The translations under genes and the position numbers were made by a program. From contig PCWF01000064.1 of NCBI GenBank assembly GCA_002796165.1, forward strand, positions 329-7,570: a stretch of 7,242 bases of DNA, read 5' to 3'. The notes below the pieces were generated by a model. That model worked only from the letters and a program-made list of their open reading frames with translations. It searched no databases and was not told the origin of the DNA. The number at the start of each line of letters is the position of its first letter. Positions within the stretch are counted from its first letter, which is position 1. The stretch is from Nitrospinae bacterium CG11_big_fil_rev_8_21_14_0_20_56_8. GTDB taxonomy: Bacteria; Nitrospinota; Nitrospinia; Nitrospinales; VA-1. Of the stretch, positions 1 to 5,380 are shown one piece after another.

Positions 1-1
1 G

Positions 2-154
2 GTGCCTGAATTCGATCAACCCTTCCTGCGGGAACTCATCCATCCGCCTTTCCGCATCGTGTATCGGCGCGATCCCCAGCGGGTAAGAATGGTCCGCGTC
101 TGGCGTAGCGAACGCCTGTTGCATCTTCCCACGGGTGACGAGGAAGCAACGTAA
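2..154 (+). CDS. C-terminal part of a RelE/ParE-family toxin (5' end outside window)
   Basis: Fifty codons are open from the window edge to TAA at 152-154. The visible protein starts VPEFDQPFLRELIHPPFRIVY and ends HLPTGDEEAT. The order VPE, then REL, then FRIVYRR, then a beta strand RVRMVRVWRSERLL is the usual C-terminal half of the RelE/ParE fold: two antiparallel strands with a conserved Arg near the end. Toxins of this fold are small proteins of about 90-105 residues that either cleave ribosome-bound mRNA or poison gyrase; which one cannot be told from the tail. An antitoxin gene would be expected just upstream, outside the window. No stop or shift is seen in the visible half. The family assignment is inferred from motif pattern only. 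Confidence 0.7.
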   Translation: MPEFDQPFLRELIHPPFRIVYRRDPQRVRMVRVWRSERLLHLPTGDEEAT

Positions 155-174
155 GAGACCCGAGAATCTCGAAT

Positions 175-252
175 GGAATGGGGAAGGAATGGGGTCAGTC
201 TCTGCTTGGAATGGGGAATGGGGTCAAGGGAATGGGGTCAGGAATGGGGTCA
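175..252 (+). repeat. Cluster of GGAATGGGG / GGAATGGGGTCA direct repeats
   Basis: GGAATGGGG starts at 175, 186, 208, 215, 229 and 241. Four of these extend to GGAATGGGGTCA (186-197, 215-226, 229-240, 241-252). Two copies continue into (A)GTCTCTGCTTGGA (198-210 and 253-266). Spacing is irregular (11, 22, 7, 14 and 12 bp), so this is not a clean microsatellite. From general knowledge, AATGGGGTCA-type strings recur beside REP-associated (Y1/IS200-like) transposases in many proteobacteria. No such transposase gene is in the window, so the link is inference. Confidence 0.75.
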
Positions 253-416
253 AGTCTCTGCTTGGATATATAAGCCAGCGATCGGGTTACTCTGACAATG
301 CCTCGTTTCACCTCGATTTTAAGCGCCTTTGGGAGCTACTAATTTTATTTTAGGGATTTCTTTCCCGACGACTGTAAAGGGAACATTTATCCAAGCCGAG
401 ACTTGCCCCTTCCCCA
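241..416. mobile_element. Candidate small non-autonomous element bounded by inverted 18-base motifs
   Basis: The 18 bases at 251-268 (CAAGTCTCTGCTTGGATA) recur inverted at 388-405 with 17 of 18 matching, and the similarity runs a few bases further into the AT-rich side. Both copies are flanked outward by a G-rich block: GGAATGGGGT on the left and the complement of CCCCTTCCCC on the right. The interior of about 120 bp is AT-rich and codes for nothing recognisable. This resembles a MITE or a REP-doublet (BIME-like) unit mobilised in trans. There is no clear target-site duplication and no transposase, so its mobility is inferred. Confidence 0.4.
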
Positions 417-439
417 TATGCTTCTGAATCGTCGGGAAA
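361..439. repeat. 11-bp perfect inverted repeat (361-371 / 429-439)
   Basis: TTTCCCGACGA at 361-371 has its exact reverse complement TCGTCGGGAAA at 429-439, 57 bp apart. The right copy of the CAAGTCTC motif lies between them. It may be part of the same repeat element or chance; a transcript across it could form a large stem-loop. Confidence 0.4.
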
Positions 440-487
440 TTCTCTCTTTCCGAGTCCATCTTATTATGGCACAATAGTGGTGATTAT

Positions 488-502
488 TGGCAAAGTTTGC
501 CA
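488..502. promoter_or_regulatory. Candidate parD autoregulatory operator (palindrome)
   Basis: TGGCAAA-G-TTTGCCA is a perfect 7-1-7 palindrome 25 bp before the parD start. It abuts TACAAT (503-508), which could be a -10 box. A related half-site, ATGGCA, lies at 466-471, 21 bp (two helical turns) before TTGGCA at 487-492. ParD-type ribbon-helix-helix antitoxins usually repress their own promoter by binding such short inverted repeats, so an operator role is plausible. No matching strong -35 is seen. Confidence 0.5.
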
Positions 503-527
503 TACAATCAGGAACAGGAGGATTGCC

Positions 528-761
528 ATGACAACGTTGAATGTCTCCCTTCCCGGTCCCATGCGGGACTGGATCGACCGCCAAGTCAGGGGCGGCCAGT
601 ACGCGAACGCCAGCGACTACATCCGCGATCTCATCCGCCACGATCAGCGCCAGCGGGATTCCCTGAACCTCGCCCTCATCGAAGGGGAGAAGAGTGGAAC
701 CAGCCCCCGTAACGTCCGCAAGATCATCCAGTCAACAAAATCACGCTTGAAGAATGGCTGA
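528..761 (+). CDS. parD: ParD-family antitoxin (ribbon-helix-helix)
   Basis: This 77-residue protein begins MTTLNVSLPGPMRDWIDRQV. Residues 3-9 form the DNA-binding beta strand, and two helices follow around GGQYANASDYIRDLIRHDQ (22-40), the hallmark of the ParD/CopG-like (COG3609) antitoxins. The C-terminal half (41-77) is charged and would wrap the toxin. The ATG at 528 is preceded by a strong AGGAGGA (516-522), which settles the start over any upstream in-frame codon. The stop overlaps the toxin start by 8 bases (754-761), typical of translationally coupled TA pairs. The predicted role is to neutralise a ParE toxin and repress the operon. The reading frame appears intact, although its partner is broken. 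Confidence 0.9.
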   Translation: MTTLNVSLPGPMRDWIDRQVRGGQYANASDYIRDLIRHDQRQRDSLNLALIEGEKSGTSPRNVRKIIQSTKSRLKNG

Positions 762-1044
762 TTACCGCCTATCGAACAAGGCGGACGAGGACCTGACCGA
801 AATCTACACGTTCTCTTATCAGCGGTTCGGGGAAGCCGGGGCGGACGCCTATCTCCTTTCTCTGGAAGAACGCTTTTTGGCTCTGGCGAATCAACCCCAT
901 CTCGGCAGAAAAGCCGATCACATCCGCAAGGGCTATTTCCGATACGAATAGGCCAGCCATACCATTTTTTATAAACCCCGTGAAGGCGGGATCACCGTCA
1001 TGCGGGTGCTCCATAGCGGAATGGATACCGAACGGCACCTTTGA
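754..1044 (+). pseudogene. parE: ParE-family toxin interrupted by an in-frame TAG
   Basis: The frame opens at ATG 754 as MADYRLSNKADEDLTEIYTF and stays ParE-like up to KGYFRYE (codon 65). It then meets TAG at 949-951. The same frame continues with ASHTIFYKPREGGITVMRVL and ends HSGMDTERHL before TGA at 1042-1044. Read through, this gives the normal ParE length of about 96 residues. The lost part contains the last beta strands and the conserved V-L-H-x-x-MD segment, so the 65-residue product is probably an inactive toxin. Family members usually have His or a similar residue at the TAG site. A CAG-to-TAG change would be a single transition, but the ancestral codon is unknown. A sequencing error is the main alternative. 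ParE toxins poison DNA gyrase; that role is family knowledge. Confidence 0.8.
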
Positions 1045-1074
1045 TCGGCGTTCATCTGTGTTTATCGGTGGTTT
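1045..1074 (+). repeat. Three degenerate 10-bp tandem units after the toxin frame
   Basis: The bases read TCGGCGTTCA, TCTGTGTTTA, TCGGTGGTTT directly after the toxin's final TGA. Similar 10-bp-periodic strings built on ATCTGTG-TTCATCTGTG-GTTT are, to my recollection, common in intergenic DNA of many bacteria. No function is claimed. Confidence 0.4.
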
Positions 1075-1111
1075 CACGCCTCCCCGGCCACTTGAGAAAG
1101 TTTGTTTAATA

Positions 1112-1142
1112 CTGACATTCGCGGATCGGAATTTGATAAAAT
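1112..1142 (+). promoter_or_regulatory. Candidate distal promoter for the BI-1 gene
   Basis: CTGACA (1112-1117) matches the sigma-70 -35 box in five of six positions. It is followed, after 17 bp, by GATAAA (1135-1140), within GATAAAAT. The surroundings are AT-rich compared with the neighbouring genes. The start of transcription would be near 1148, leaving a leader of about 145 bases. Confidence 0.35.
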
Positions 1143-1169
1143 AGATGGAGATAAATCTTCACCGCCGCC

Positions 1170-1198
1170 TTGACAGGATCGGGCGCGGATATTATTGA
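1170..1198 (+). promoter_or_regulatory. Candidate proximal promoter for the BI-1 gene
   Basis: A perfect TTGACA (1170-1175) is followed after 17 bp by TATTGA (1193-1198). The block CCGCCTTGACA (1165-1175) is identical to that of the Hsp20 promoter (4757-4767). The -10 region also resembles it (TATTGATTC against TATCTATTC) at the same distance. The expected leader is about 90 bases. Confidence 0.5.
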
Positions 1199-1291
1199 TT
1201 CGGCAACAGGAATGAATTCAGGGAATCTCCCCGGCGGCACATGGGGAACCCGCGCAATGATTTCCAACACTCAAACAAAGGATCTCGACAC

Positions 1292-1999
1292 ATGATGAAT
1301 GAAATTTCCCGAACCGCCAGCATCGATTCCGTTGCCGCGGAGCAACAGCGGTTCATGGTGAGCGTTTATAACTGGATGACGGCGGGCCTCGCCCTGACCG
1401 GGGGCATGGCGTTTTACGTCAGCCAGAGCGAAACCATGACCCGGATCATCTTCGGCAACGCCATCATTCCCATCGTCCTGGTCATCGCCCAGATCGGGCT
1501 GGTGATCTATCTTTCGGCGGGAGTTCAGAAGATGTCCGCCAGCCAGGCGACGGGGGTCTTCCTGCTTTATGCGGGACTGACCGGATTGACCTTTTCCGCC
1601 ATCTTCATGGCCTACACCACGTCCACCATCACCTCGGCGTTCCTGGTGACTGCCGGAACCTTCGCCACGATGAGCTTTTACGGCTACACGACTAAGAAGG
1701 ACTTGAGCGGTTGGGGCAGTTTTCTGTTCATGGGGCTGATCGGCATCGTCATCGCCTCGGTGGTCAACATGTTCATGCACAGTCCGGCGTTGCATTGGGT
1801 GGTGACTTACGCGGGCGTCCTGATCTTCGTCGGCCTGACCGCCTACGACACGCAGAAGATCAAGGAGATGAACATCATCGGCAATGAAGGAACGGAGGAG
1901 GATACCAAGGAAGCCATTCTGGGAGCCCTCCGCCTGTATCTCGACTTCATCAACCTGTTCCTGATGATGCTCCGCATCATGGGCGGAAATCGGGATTGA
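1292..1999 (+). CDS. Bax inhibitor-1/YccA-family membrane protein
   Basis: This 235-residue protein has about seven hydrophobic segments between residues 25 and 232 and the family signatures GLTAYDTQKIK (181-191) and LYLDFINLFL (215-224). These match the TMBIM/BI-1 fold (UPF0005). By family knowledge these inner-membrane proteins act as pH-gated cation (Ca2+) leak channels or as partners and modulators of FtsH protease. Asp186 and Asp218 sit where the two gating aspartates of the Bacillus homologue YetJ lie. The start at ATG 1292 follows AAAGGA (1277-1282). An upstream ATG at 1241 would add 17 polar residues and has no ribosome site. A charged loop (192-207) precedes the last helix, as usual. 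The gene is transcribed alone, with its terminator unusually far downstream (2243-2279). Confidence 0.93.
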   Translation: MMNEISRTASIDSVAAEQQRFMVSVYNWMTAGLALTGGMAFYVSQSETMTRIIFGNAIIPIVLVIAQIGLVIYLSAGVQKMSASQATGVFLLYAGLTGLTFSAIFMAYTTSTITSAFLVTAGTFATMSFYGYTTKKDLSGWGSFLFMGLIGIVIASVVNMFMHSPALHWVVTYAGVLIFVGLTAYDTQKIKEMNIIGNEGTEEDTKEAILGALRLYLDFINLFLMMLRIMGGNRD

Positions 2000-2013
2000 T
2001 CAAACCGGCCCAT

Positions 2014-2241
2014 AAATTAATCATGACGGGAGTTTTCCTCCAGGCATCCCGGCCTCTTGCTGGCATCGCCGAGTCCTTCGGCACCCTCAGGATAAACTCC
2101 GTGAGGAGTCTGGCTGTAACGTGAATGACGAAAGCCTCCCCTTGGTTTGGAGCAAGATTCCTCGTCAAGGGGTGACTCGGAATGACAGGGATGGATGACG
2201 GAAATCCGGTGGCAAAACCCCGGGAATTGCAAGTTAATCAT
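2014..2241. repeat. Intergenic repeat block bounded by 11-bp direct repeats, between the BI-1 gene and its terminator
   Basis: AAATTAATCAT (2014-2024) and AAGTTAATCAT (2231-2241) match at 10 of 11 positions and enclose 206 non-coding bases. The interior contains short hairpins. One is ACTCC-GTGA-GGAGT (2096-2109). Another is an interrupted palindrome, ATTCC..GTCA-AGGGG-TGAC..GGAAT (2157-2183). A GAGTCCTTCGG...CTCAGGATAAACTC segment (2071-2098) also resembles widely dispersed bacterial intergenic repeats, as far as I recall. Removing the block would place the terminator about 30 bp after the BI-1 stop. An insertion with target duplication is therefore inferred; no clear terminal inverted repeats are visible. 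Confidence 0.5.
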
Positions 2242-2242
2242 T

Positions 2243-2279
2243 AAACGGAAGGGGCATCATCGGTCCCTTCCGTTTTTTT
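2243..2279 (+). terminator. Rho-independent terminator for the BI-1 gene
   Basis: An 11-bp perfect stem pairs AAACGGAAGGG (2243-2253) with CCCTTCCGTTT (2265-2275) around an 11-base loop, and a run of seven T (2273-2279) follows. The T run overlaps the stop codon of the converging protease gene. On that strand only TTTAATG follows the stem, so termination in that direction would be weaker. Confidence 0.9.
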
Positions 2280-3438
2280 ATTCCCTCGGCCTTTCCTCCA
2301 GCACCACTTCCACCGGCACCGCTTTCCCGTTCCGCCAGGCGTCCAGTTTGACCGTCTCGCCCACTTTACGCCGATTGATCTCCGTGATCACCGCGTTCAT
2401 ATCCCGAACTTTTTTCCCGTCGATCGAAAGGATGATGTCGCCCCCCGCCGGGATGCGCACGTTGCCGACGATCAACTCCCTCTGTCCCCCGATCAATCCG
2501 CCCTTGAACGCCGGGCTCATGGGGGCCACGTCCCCCACCAGCACGCCTTCGGTGACGCCGAGGTTGAGGATCTGCGCCATTTCAGAGGTCACCGCCAGAC
2601 CGGCGATTCCCAACCAGGGTTTCGCGTAATGCCCATGCGCGATGAGTTGCGTGGCCACGTCCCGGGCCTGGTTGATGGGAATGGCGAAACCGATCCCCTG
2701 GTACCCGCCGGAAAGGCTGAAGATCGCGGAATTGATCCCGATCACCTCGCCGCTGGAATTGAGCAGGGGCCCGCCGGAATTTCCGGGATTGATCGCGGCG
2801 TCGGTCTGGATCAAACCGGTCAACGTGGTCTCCGACTGCCGGATCTCCCGGTTCAACGCGCTCACGGTTCCCGTCGTGAGCGAATGGGATAATCCGAACG
2901 GATTCCCGATGGCAATCGCCTTCTGCCCCACGTGCAACCGGCTGGAGTCGCCCAGGGTGGCGACGGTGGTGACAAAGCGCGCCGGAATCTTGATGACGGC
3001 GATGTCGGTGGAGGGGTCCCGGCCCACGAGGATCGCCTCGGCCTTTTTTCCGTCGCCCAGCGTCACGGTGATGTCCTGGGCCCGCGACACCACGTGGTCG
3101 TTAGTCAGAACGTACCCCTCCTTGTCGATGATGAATCCGCTTCCCTGCCCCTGCCGGGGGATGACCTCCATCCAGAAGTTCATGCTCAGCGTAGTGGCCA
3201 CGATATTGACCACCGCCGGGTGCGTGCGGTCGAAAACCTCCATGACGACTTTTTCGTCGGAGGAAACCACGAGCGGACGGGAGGCGTCCGAAGCCGGGCG
3301 GTTGAATTCAAGCTCATCCGCCGCGGGGCGGCCCTGTAAGGCAAACATCAACCGATCCCAATTCTGATAAACGGCCGAGACCCCGATAATCACCAGGGCC
3401 GCCACCACCGCACGATACAAAAATTTTAAAAAAGCCAA
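2278..3438 (-). CDS. Membrane-anchored HtrA/DegS-type serine protease (S1C) with one PDZ domain
   Basis: This 386-residue protein has one N-terminal hydrophobic anchor (about 5-24) with no evident cleavage site. A linker runs to about 60, a trypsin-like domain spans about 65-265, and a single PDZ domain covers about 275-382. The catalytic triad is complete: His115 in TNDHVV, Asp145 in STDIAVIKI, Ser221 in NPGNSGGPLL. Anchor, protease and one PDZ is the DegS layout rather than the two-PDZ DegP layout, although DegS identity is not proven. It is predicted to face the periplasm and cut misfolded or signalling proteins. The start is TTG (3438-3436) behind GGAGG (complement of 3444-3448). The next ATG would be at codon 31 and would delete the anchor. 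The gene converges with BI-1 and diverges from the MFS gene. Confidence 0.93.
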   Translation of the reverse strand: MAFLKFLYRAVVAALVIIGVSAVYQNWDRLMFALQGRPAADELEFNRPASDASRPLVVSSDEKVVMEVFDRTHPAVVNIVATTLSMNFWMEVIPRQGQGSGFIIDKEGYVLTNDHVVSRAQDITVTLGDGKKAEAILVGRDPSTDIAVIKIPARFVTTVATLGDSSRLHVGQKAIAIGNPFGLSHSLTTGTVSALNREIRQSETTLTGLIQTDAAINPGNSGGPLLNSSGEVIGINSAIFSLSGGYQGIGFAIPINQARDVATQLIAHGHYAKPWLGIAGLAVTSEMAQILNLGVTEGVLVGDVAPMSPAFKGGLIGGQRELIVGNVRIPAGGDIILSIDGKKVRDMNAVITEINRRKVGETVKLDAWRNGKAVPVEVVLEERPRE

Positions 3439-3475
3439 GCGGGCCTCCGATCCGTGAAATCCGGTTACCTCGAAA

Positions 3476-3484
3476 TGGTATACT
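3476..3484 (+). promoter_or_regulatory. Candidate extended -10 promoter for the MFS gene
   Basis: TGG-TATACT (3476-3484) fits an extended -10 element (TGn plus a five-of-six -10 box), 38 bp before the MFS start codon. No convincing -35 is seen at 17 bp, which extended -10 promoters can tolerate. It lies in the 83-bp divergent spacer, so the minus-strand protease promoter must overlap this area; I could not place that one. Confidence 0.4.
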
Positions 3485-3521
3485 CGAATTTTATCAGAAC
3501 TTCGATCGACAAAGGGACCGT

Positions 3522-4712
3522 ATGTTGAGATCCGTTCTCGCCCTGCCGCGAGTCGTCCTGTTGCTGGGGGTGGTGAGTTTTTTCAACGACGCGGCCAGCG
3601 ATCTGATTTATCCTCTGGTGCCGCTTTACCTGACCTCGGTCCTGATGGCGGGGCCCCGGGCTCTCGGGATCATCGAGGGAATATCGGAGATGTGCGGCAG
3701 TCTCTTGAAGCTGTTCTCGGGAGCCATGGCCGATAAAACCCGGACGAAAAAAAACTGGGTGGTGGGCGGTTATGTTCTTCCGGCGCTGTCGCGTCCGTTG
3801 TTGGGGCTGGTTTCTTCCTGGCCGATGGCGCTGGTCCTGCGATTTGCCGACCGGGTCGGCAAAGGATTGCGCACCTCACCGCGCGACGCCCTGCTGGCGG
3901 CGGCGGTCGCCCGGGAACAGCGGGGTCTGGCGTTCGGATTCCACCGGGCCATGGACCACGCGGGAGCAGTGGTCGGCCCGGTCGTGGCCGCCGGGTTACT
4001 GGCCGGAGGCATGACGATCCGGGAAATTTTGCTGTGGTCGGCGGCCCCGGGAGCCCTGGCCGTGATGTGTTCCCTTCTCGTTCGCGAGCCGGAACGCCTG
4101 CCGGAACCGCTGGCTACGCGGTTCTCCTGGAACTTGCGCGATTTTTCCCCCGCCTTCAAACGTTATCTTATAGTCCTGGCGTTGTTCTCCCTGGGAAACT
4201 CCTCCAATATGTTTTTGCTTCTCCGCGCCAGGGAAATGGGGCTGACCGACTCGCAGACCCCGCTGTTATGGGCCCTGGTATCGCTGGTCGCCATGACGTG
4301 CTCCACCCACCTTTCCGCCCTGTCCGACCGGGTCGAGCGGACGAAGGTCATTGTAGGGGGGTGGATCTGCTACACCCTGTTCTACTTGTTCCTGGGGCTT
4401 AACGGCGGGAATCCGGCCTGGCTATGGCCTTCGTTTGCCTTTTACGGGTTGTTCATCGCGGCCACGGAAGGAGCCGAAAAAGCCCTGGTCGCCGACCTGG
4501 CCCCCTCGAACAAGCTGGGGACCGCCTATGGATGGTTTAACGTGGTCTCCGGTCTGGCGCTCCTGCCCGCCTCCCTGATCTTTGGGGGGTTGTGGCAATC
4601 GTTCAATCCCATCTCGGCTTTCGGATTTTCCTCGGCCTGCGCCGCCCTGGCGGCCCTGCTTCTCAAATTCTGGGTTGTCCCGGAAATAGCCACCCCCCCG
4701 AACCCCTCCTGA
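3522..4712 (+). CDS. Major facilitator superfamily transporter, substrate unknown
   Basis: This 396-residue protein has about twelve hydrophobic segments in two halves. The loop SGAMADKTRTKK (66-77) is the MFS motif A region after the second helix, and SALSDRVERTK (265-275) is its counterpart in the second half. A very distinctive segment DRVGKGLRTSPRDA (110-123) followed by GLAFGFHRAMDHAGAVVGP (135-153) marks a broad bacterial MFS subfamily, usually annotated only as MFS transporter or permease. EGAEKALVADLAP (316-328) is also conserved in it. It would sit in the inner membrane and probably works by proton coupling, which is inference. The start ATG at 3522 follows AAAGGGA (3511-3517). It is a single gene, divergent from the protease. 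The substrate cannot be deduced from context. Confidence 0.9.
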   Translation: MLRSVLALPRVVLLLGVVSFFNDAASDLIYPLVPLYLTSVLMAGPRALGIIEGISEMCGSLLKLFSGAMADKTRTKKNWVVGGYVLPALSRPLLGLVSSWPMALVLRFADRVGKGLRTSPRDALLAAAVAREQRGLAFGFHRAMDHAGAVVGPVVAAGLLAGGMTIREILLWSAAPGALAVMCSLLVREPERLPEPLATRFSWNLRDFSPAFKRYLIVLALFSLGNSSNMFLLLRAREMGLTDSQTPLLWALVSLVAMTCSTHLSALSDRVERTKVIVGGWICYTLFYLFLGLNGGNPAWLWPSFAFYGLFIAATEGAEKALVADLAPSNKLGTAYGWFNVVSGLALLPASLIFGGLWQSFNPISAFGFSSACAALAALLLKFWVVPEIATPPNPS

Positions 4713-4761
4713 CCGGATTCTGACCCAATCCCTCTCCCATTTAAAAAAACTTTCCACCGCC

Positions 4762-4790
4762 TTGACACCGATTTACCTCAATTTTATCTA
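4762..4790 (+). promoter_or_regulatory. Sigma-70-like promoter of hsp20
   Basis: TTGACA (4762-4767, perfect) and TATCTA (4785-4790) are 17 bp apart in AT-rich DNA, giving a start near 4797 and a leader of about 75 bases. It does not resemble the sigma-32 consensus (CTTGAAA with CCCCAT), and no CIRCE operator is present. The -35 block CCGCCTTGACA is shared with the BI-1 promoter. Confidence 0.7.
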
Positions 4791-4870
4791 TTCAATAGAA
4801 AAGGGGAAATCCATATTAATTTTTCTTGAGGAAAGGCAACCCCCCGTAGCTGGTGAAAGGAGATGATATT

Positions 4871-5380
4871 ATGAAAATCAATGAACTTGTTCCATGGAAA
4901 TGGGGTAAAGATGGCGAATTGATGAAACACGACTGGGATCTTTCTCTCGAGTCGATGCAACGCGAGATGAATCAGCTGTTCGACAGTTTCTCCCGGAGCA
5001 TGTTCGACCGGGAACTGGATCGGCCTGGTTTTTCCAGCCTGGTCGGCGCGATTCCCAAAATGGATGTCTCGGAAACCCACGACGAAATCGAGGTGACCGC
5101 CGAGCTTCCCGGAATGGAAGAAAAGGACATCGACGTATCCCTGTCTAAAGAAGTGCTGACCATTCGGGGAGAGAAAAAGCAGGAAAAGGAAGAAAAGAAG
5201 AAAGACTTCTATCGCATGGAACGCATGTACGGTTCGTTCCACCGGAGCATTCCGCTTCCTGCCGAAATCGACACCGAAAAAGTGGAAGCCAAATTCAAGA
5301 ACGGCGTGCTGACCATCAAGCTCCCCAAGACACCGGAAGCCAAAAAAGAAGTCAAGAAAATCGCCGTGAAGACGGTTTAA
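4871..5380 (+). CDS. Hsp20/alpha-crystallin small heat-shock protein
   Basis: The 169-residue product has an N-terminal arm (1-60) with QREMNQLFDSFSRSMF, typical of class A bacterial sHsps. An alpha-crystallin domain follows (about 61-153), starting PKMDVSETHDEIEVTAELPG and ending with the signature GVLTIKLPK (145-153). The C-terminal tail carries an I-x-V anchor (I164, V166) that docks in a neighbour during oligomer assembly. A lysine/glutamate-rich loop (EKKQEKEEKKKD, 101-112) occupies the beta5-beta7 loop region. These ATP-independent cytoplasmic chaperones hold unfolding proteins for refolding by DnaK or ClpB. ATG 4871 follows AAGGAGA (4857-4863) at 7 bp, which decides it over GTG 4853. 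It has its own promoter and probably its own terminator. No obvious RNA thermometer was found in the leader. Confidence 0.95.
   Translation: MKINELVPWKWGKDGELMKHDWDLSLESMQREMNQLFDSFSRSMFDRELDRPGFSSLVGAIPKMDVSETHDEIEVTAELPGMEEKDIDVSLSKEVLTIRGEKKQEKEEKKKDFYRMERMYGSFHRSIPLPAEIDTEKVEAKFKNGVLTIKLPKTPEAKKEVKKIAVKTV

Larger units (their letters stand above)
155..527. other. Gene-free accessory intergenic stretch with repeats
   Basis: No credible gene is present in these 373 bases. A 72-codon open frame crosses the region, but it is largely translated GGAATGGGG repeats and has no family character. The stretch holds a cluster of GGAATGGGG units (175-252), an inverted pair of an 18-base motif (251-268 and 388-405), an 11-bp inverted repeat (361-371 and 429-439), and a palindrome just before parD (488-502). 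Composition turns AT-rich from about 265 to 390, unlike the flanking coding DNA. Confidence 0.75.

Noticed and set aside
175..252. CRISPR array
   Set aside because: Units are 9-12 bp at irregular spacing with no unique spacers of constant size, and no cas genes are present.
135..353. 72-codon open frame in the repeat region
   Set aside because: Its sequence is mostly translated GGAATGGGG repeats (WNGEG, NGVRNGV), has no ribosome site, and overlaps the toxin tail.
949..951. TAG in the toxin frame as a pyrrolysine or recoded codon
   Set aside because: ParE toxins are not known to use pyrrolysine, no pyl gene is in view, and all other genes here end normally. A nonsense mutation or read error is simpler.
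1241..1291. Upstream ATG as the BI-1 start
   Set aside because: It would add 17 polar residues not typical of the family and is preceded by a pyrimidine-rich sequence, whereas ATG 1292 has AAAGGA at 9 bp.
2642..3367. Long plus-strand open frame (241 codons) opposite the serine protease
   Set aside because: It lies fully antisense to a protease with complete triad and PDZ domain, shows no family pattern of its own, and is explained by high GC content.
4713..4761. Terminator after the MFS gene
   Set aside because: There is an A-rich run at 4744-4749 but no stem preceding a T tract; nothing convincing was found on the plus strand.
4797..4870. RNA thermometer (ROSE/fourU) or CIRCE control of hsp20
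   Set aside because: No CIRCE inverted repeat is present, and I found no leader segment complementary to the AAGGAGA ribosome site. Only a 4-bp TTTC/GAAA hairpin near 4821-4833 was seen.
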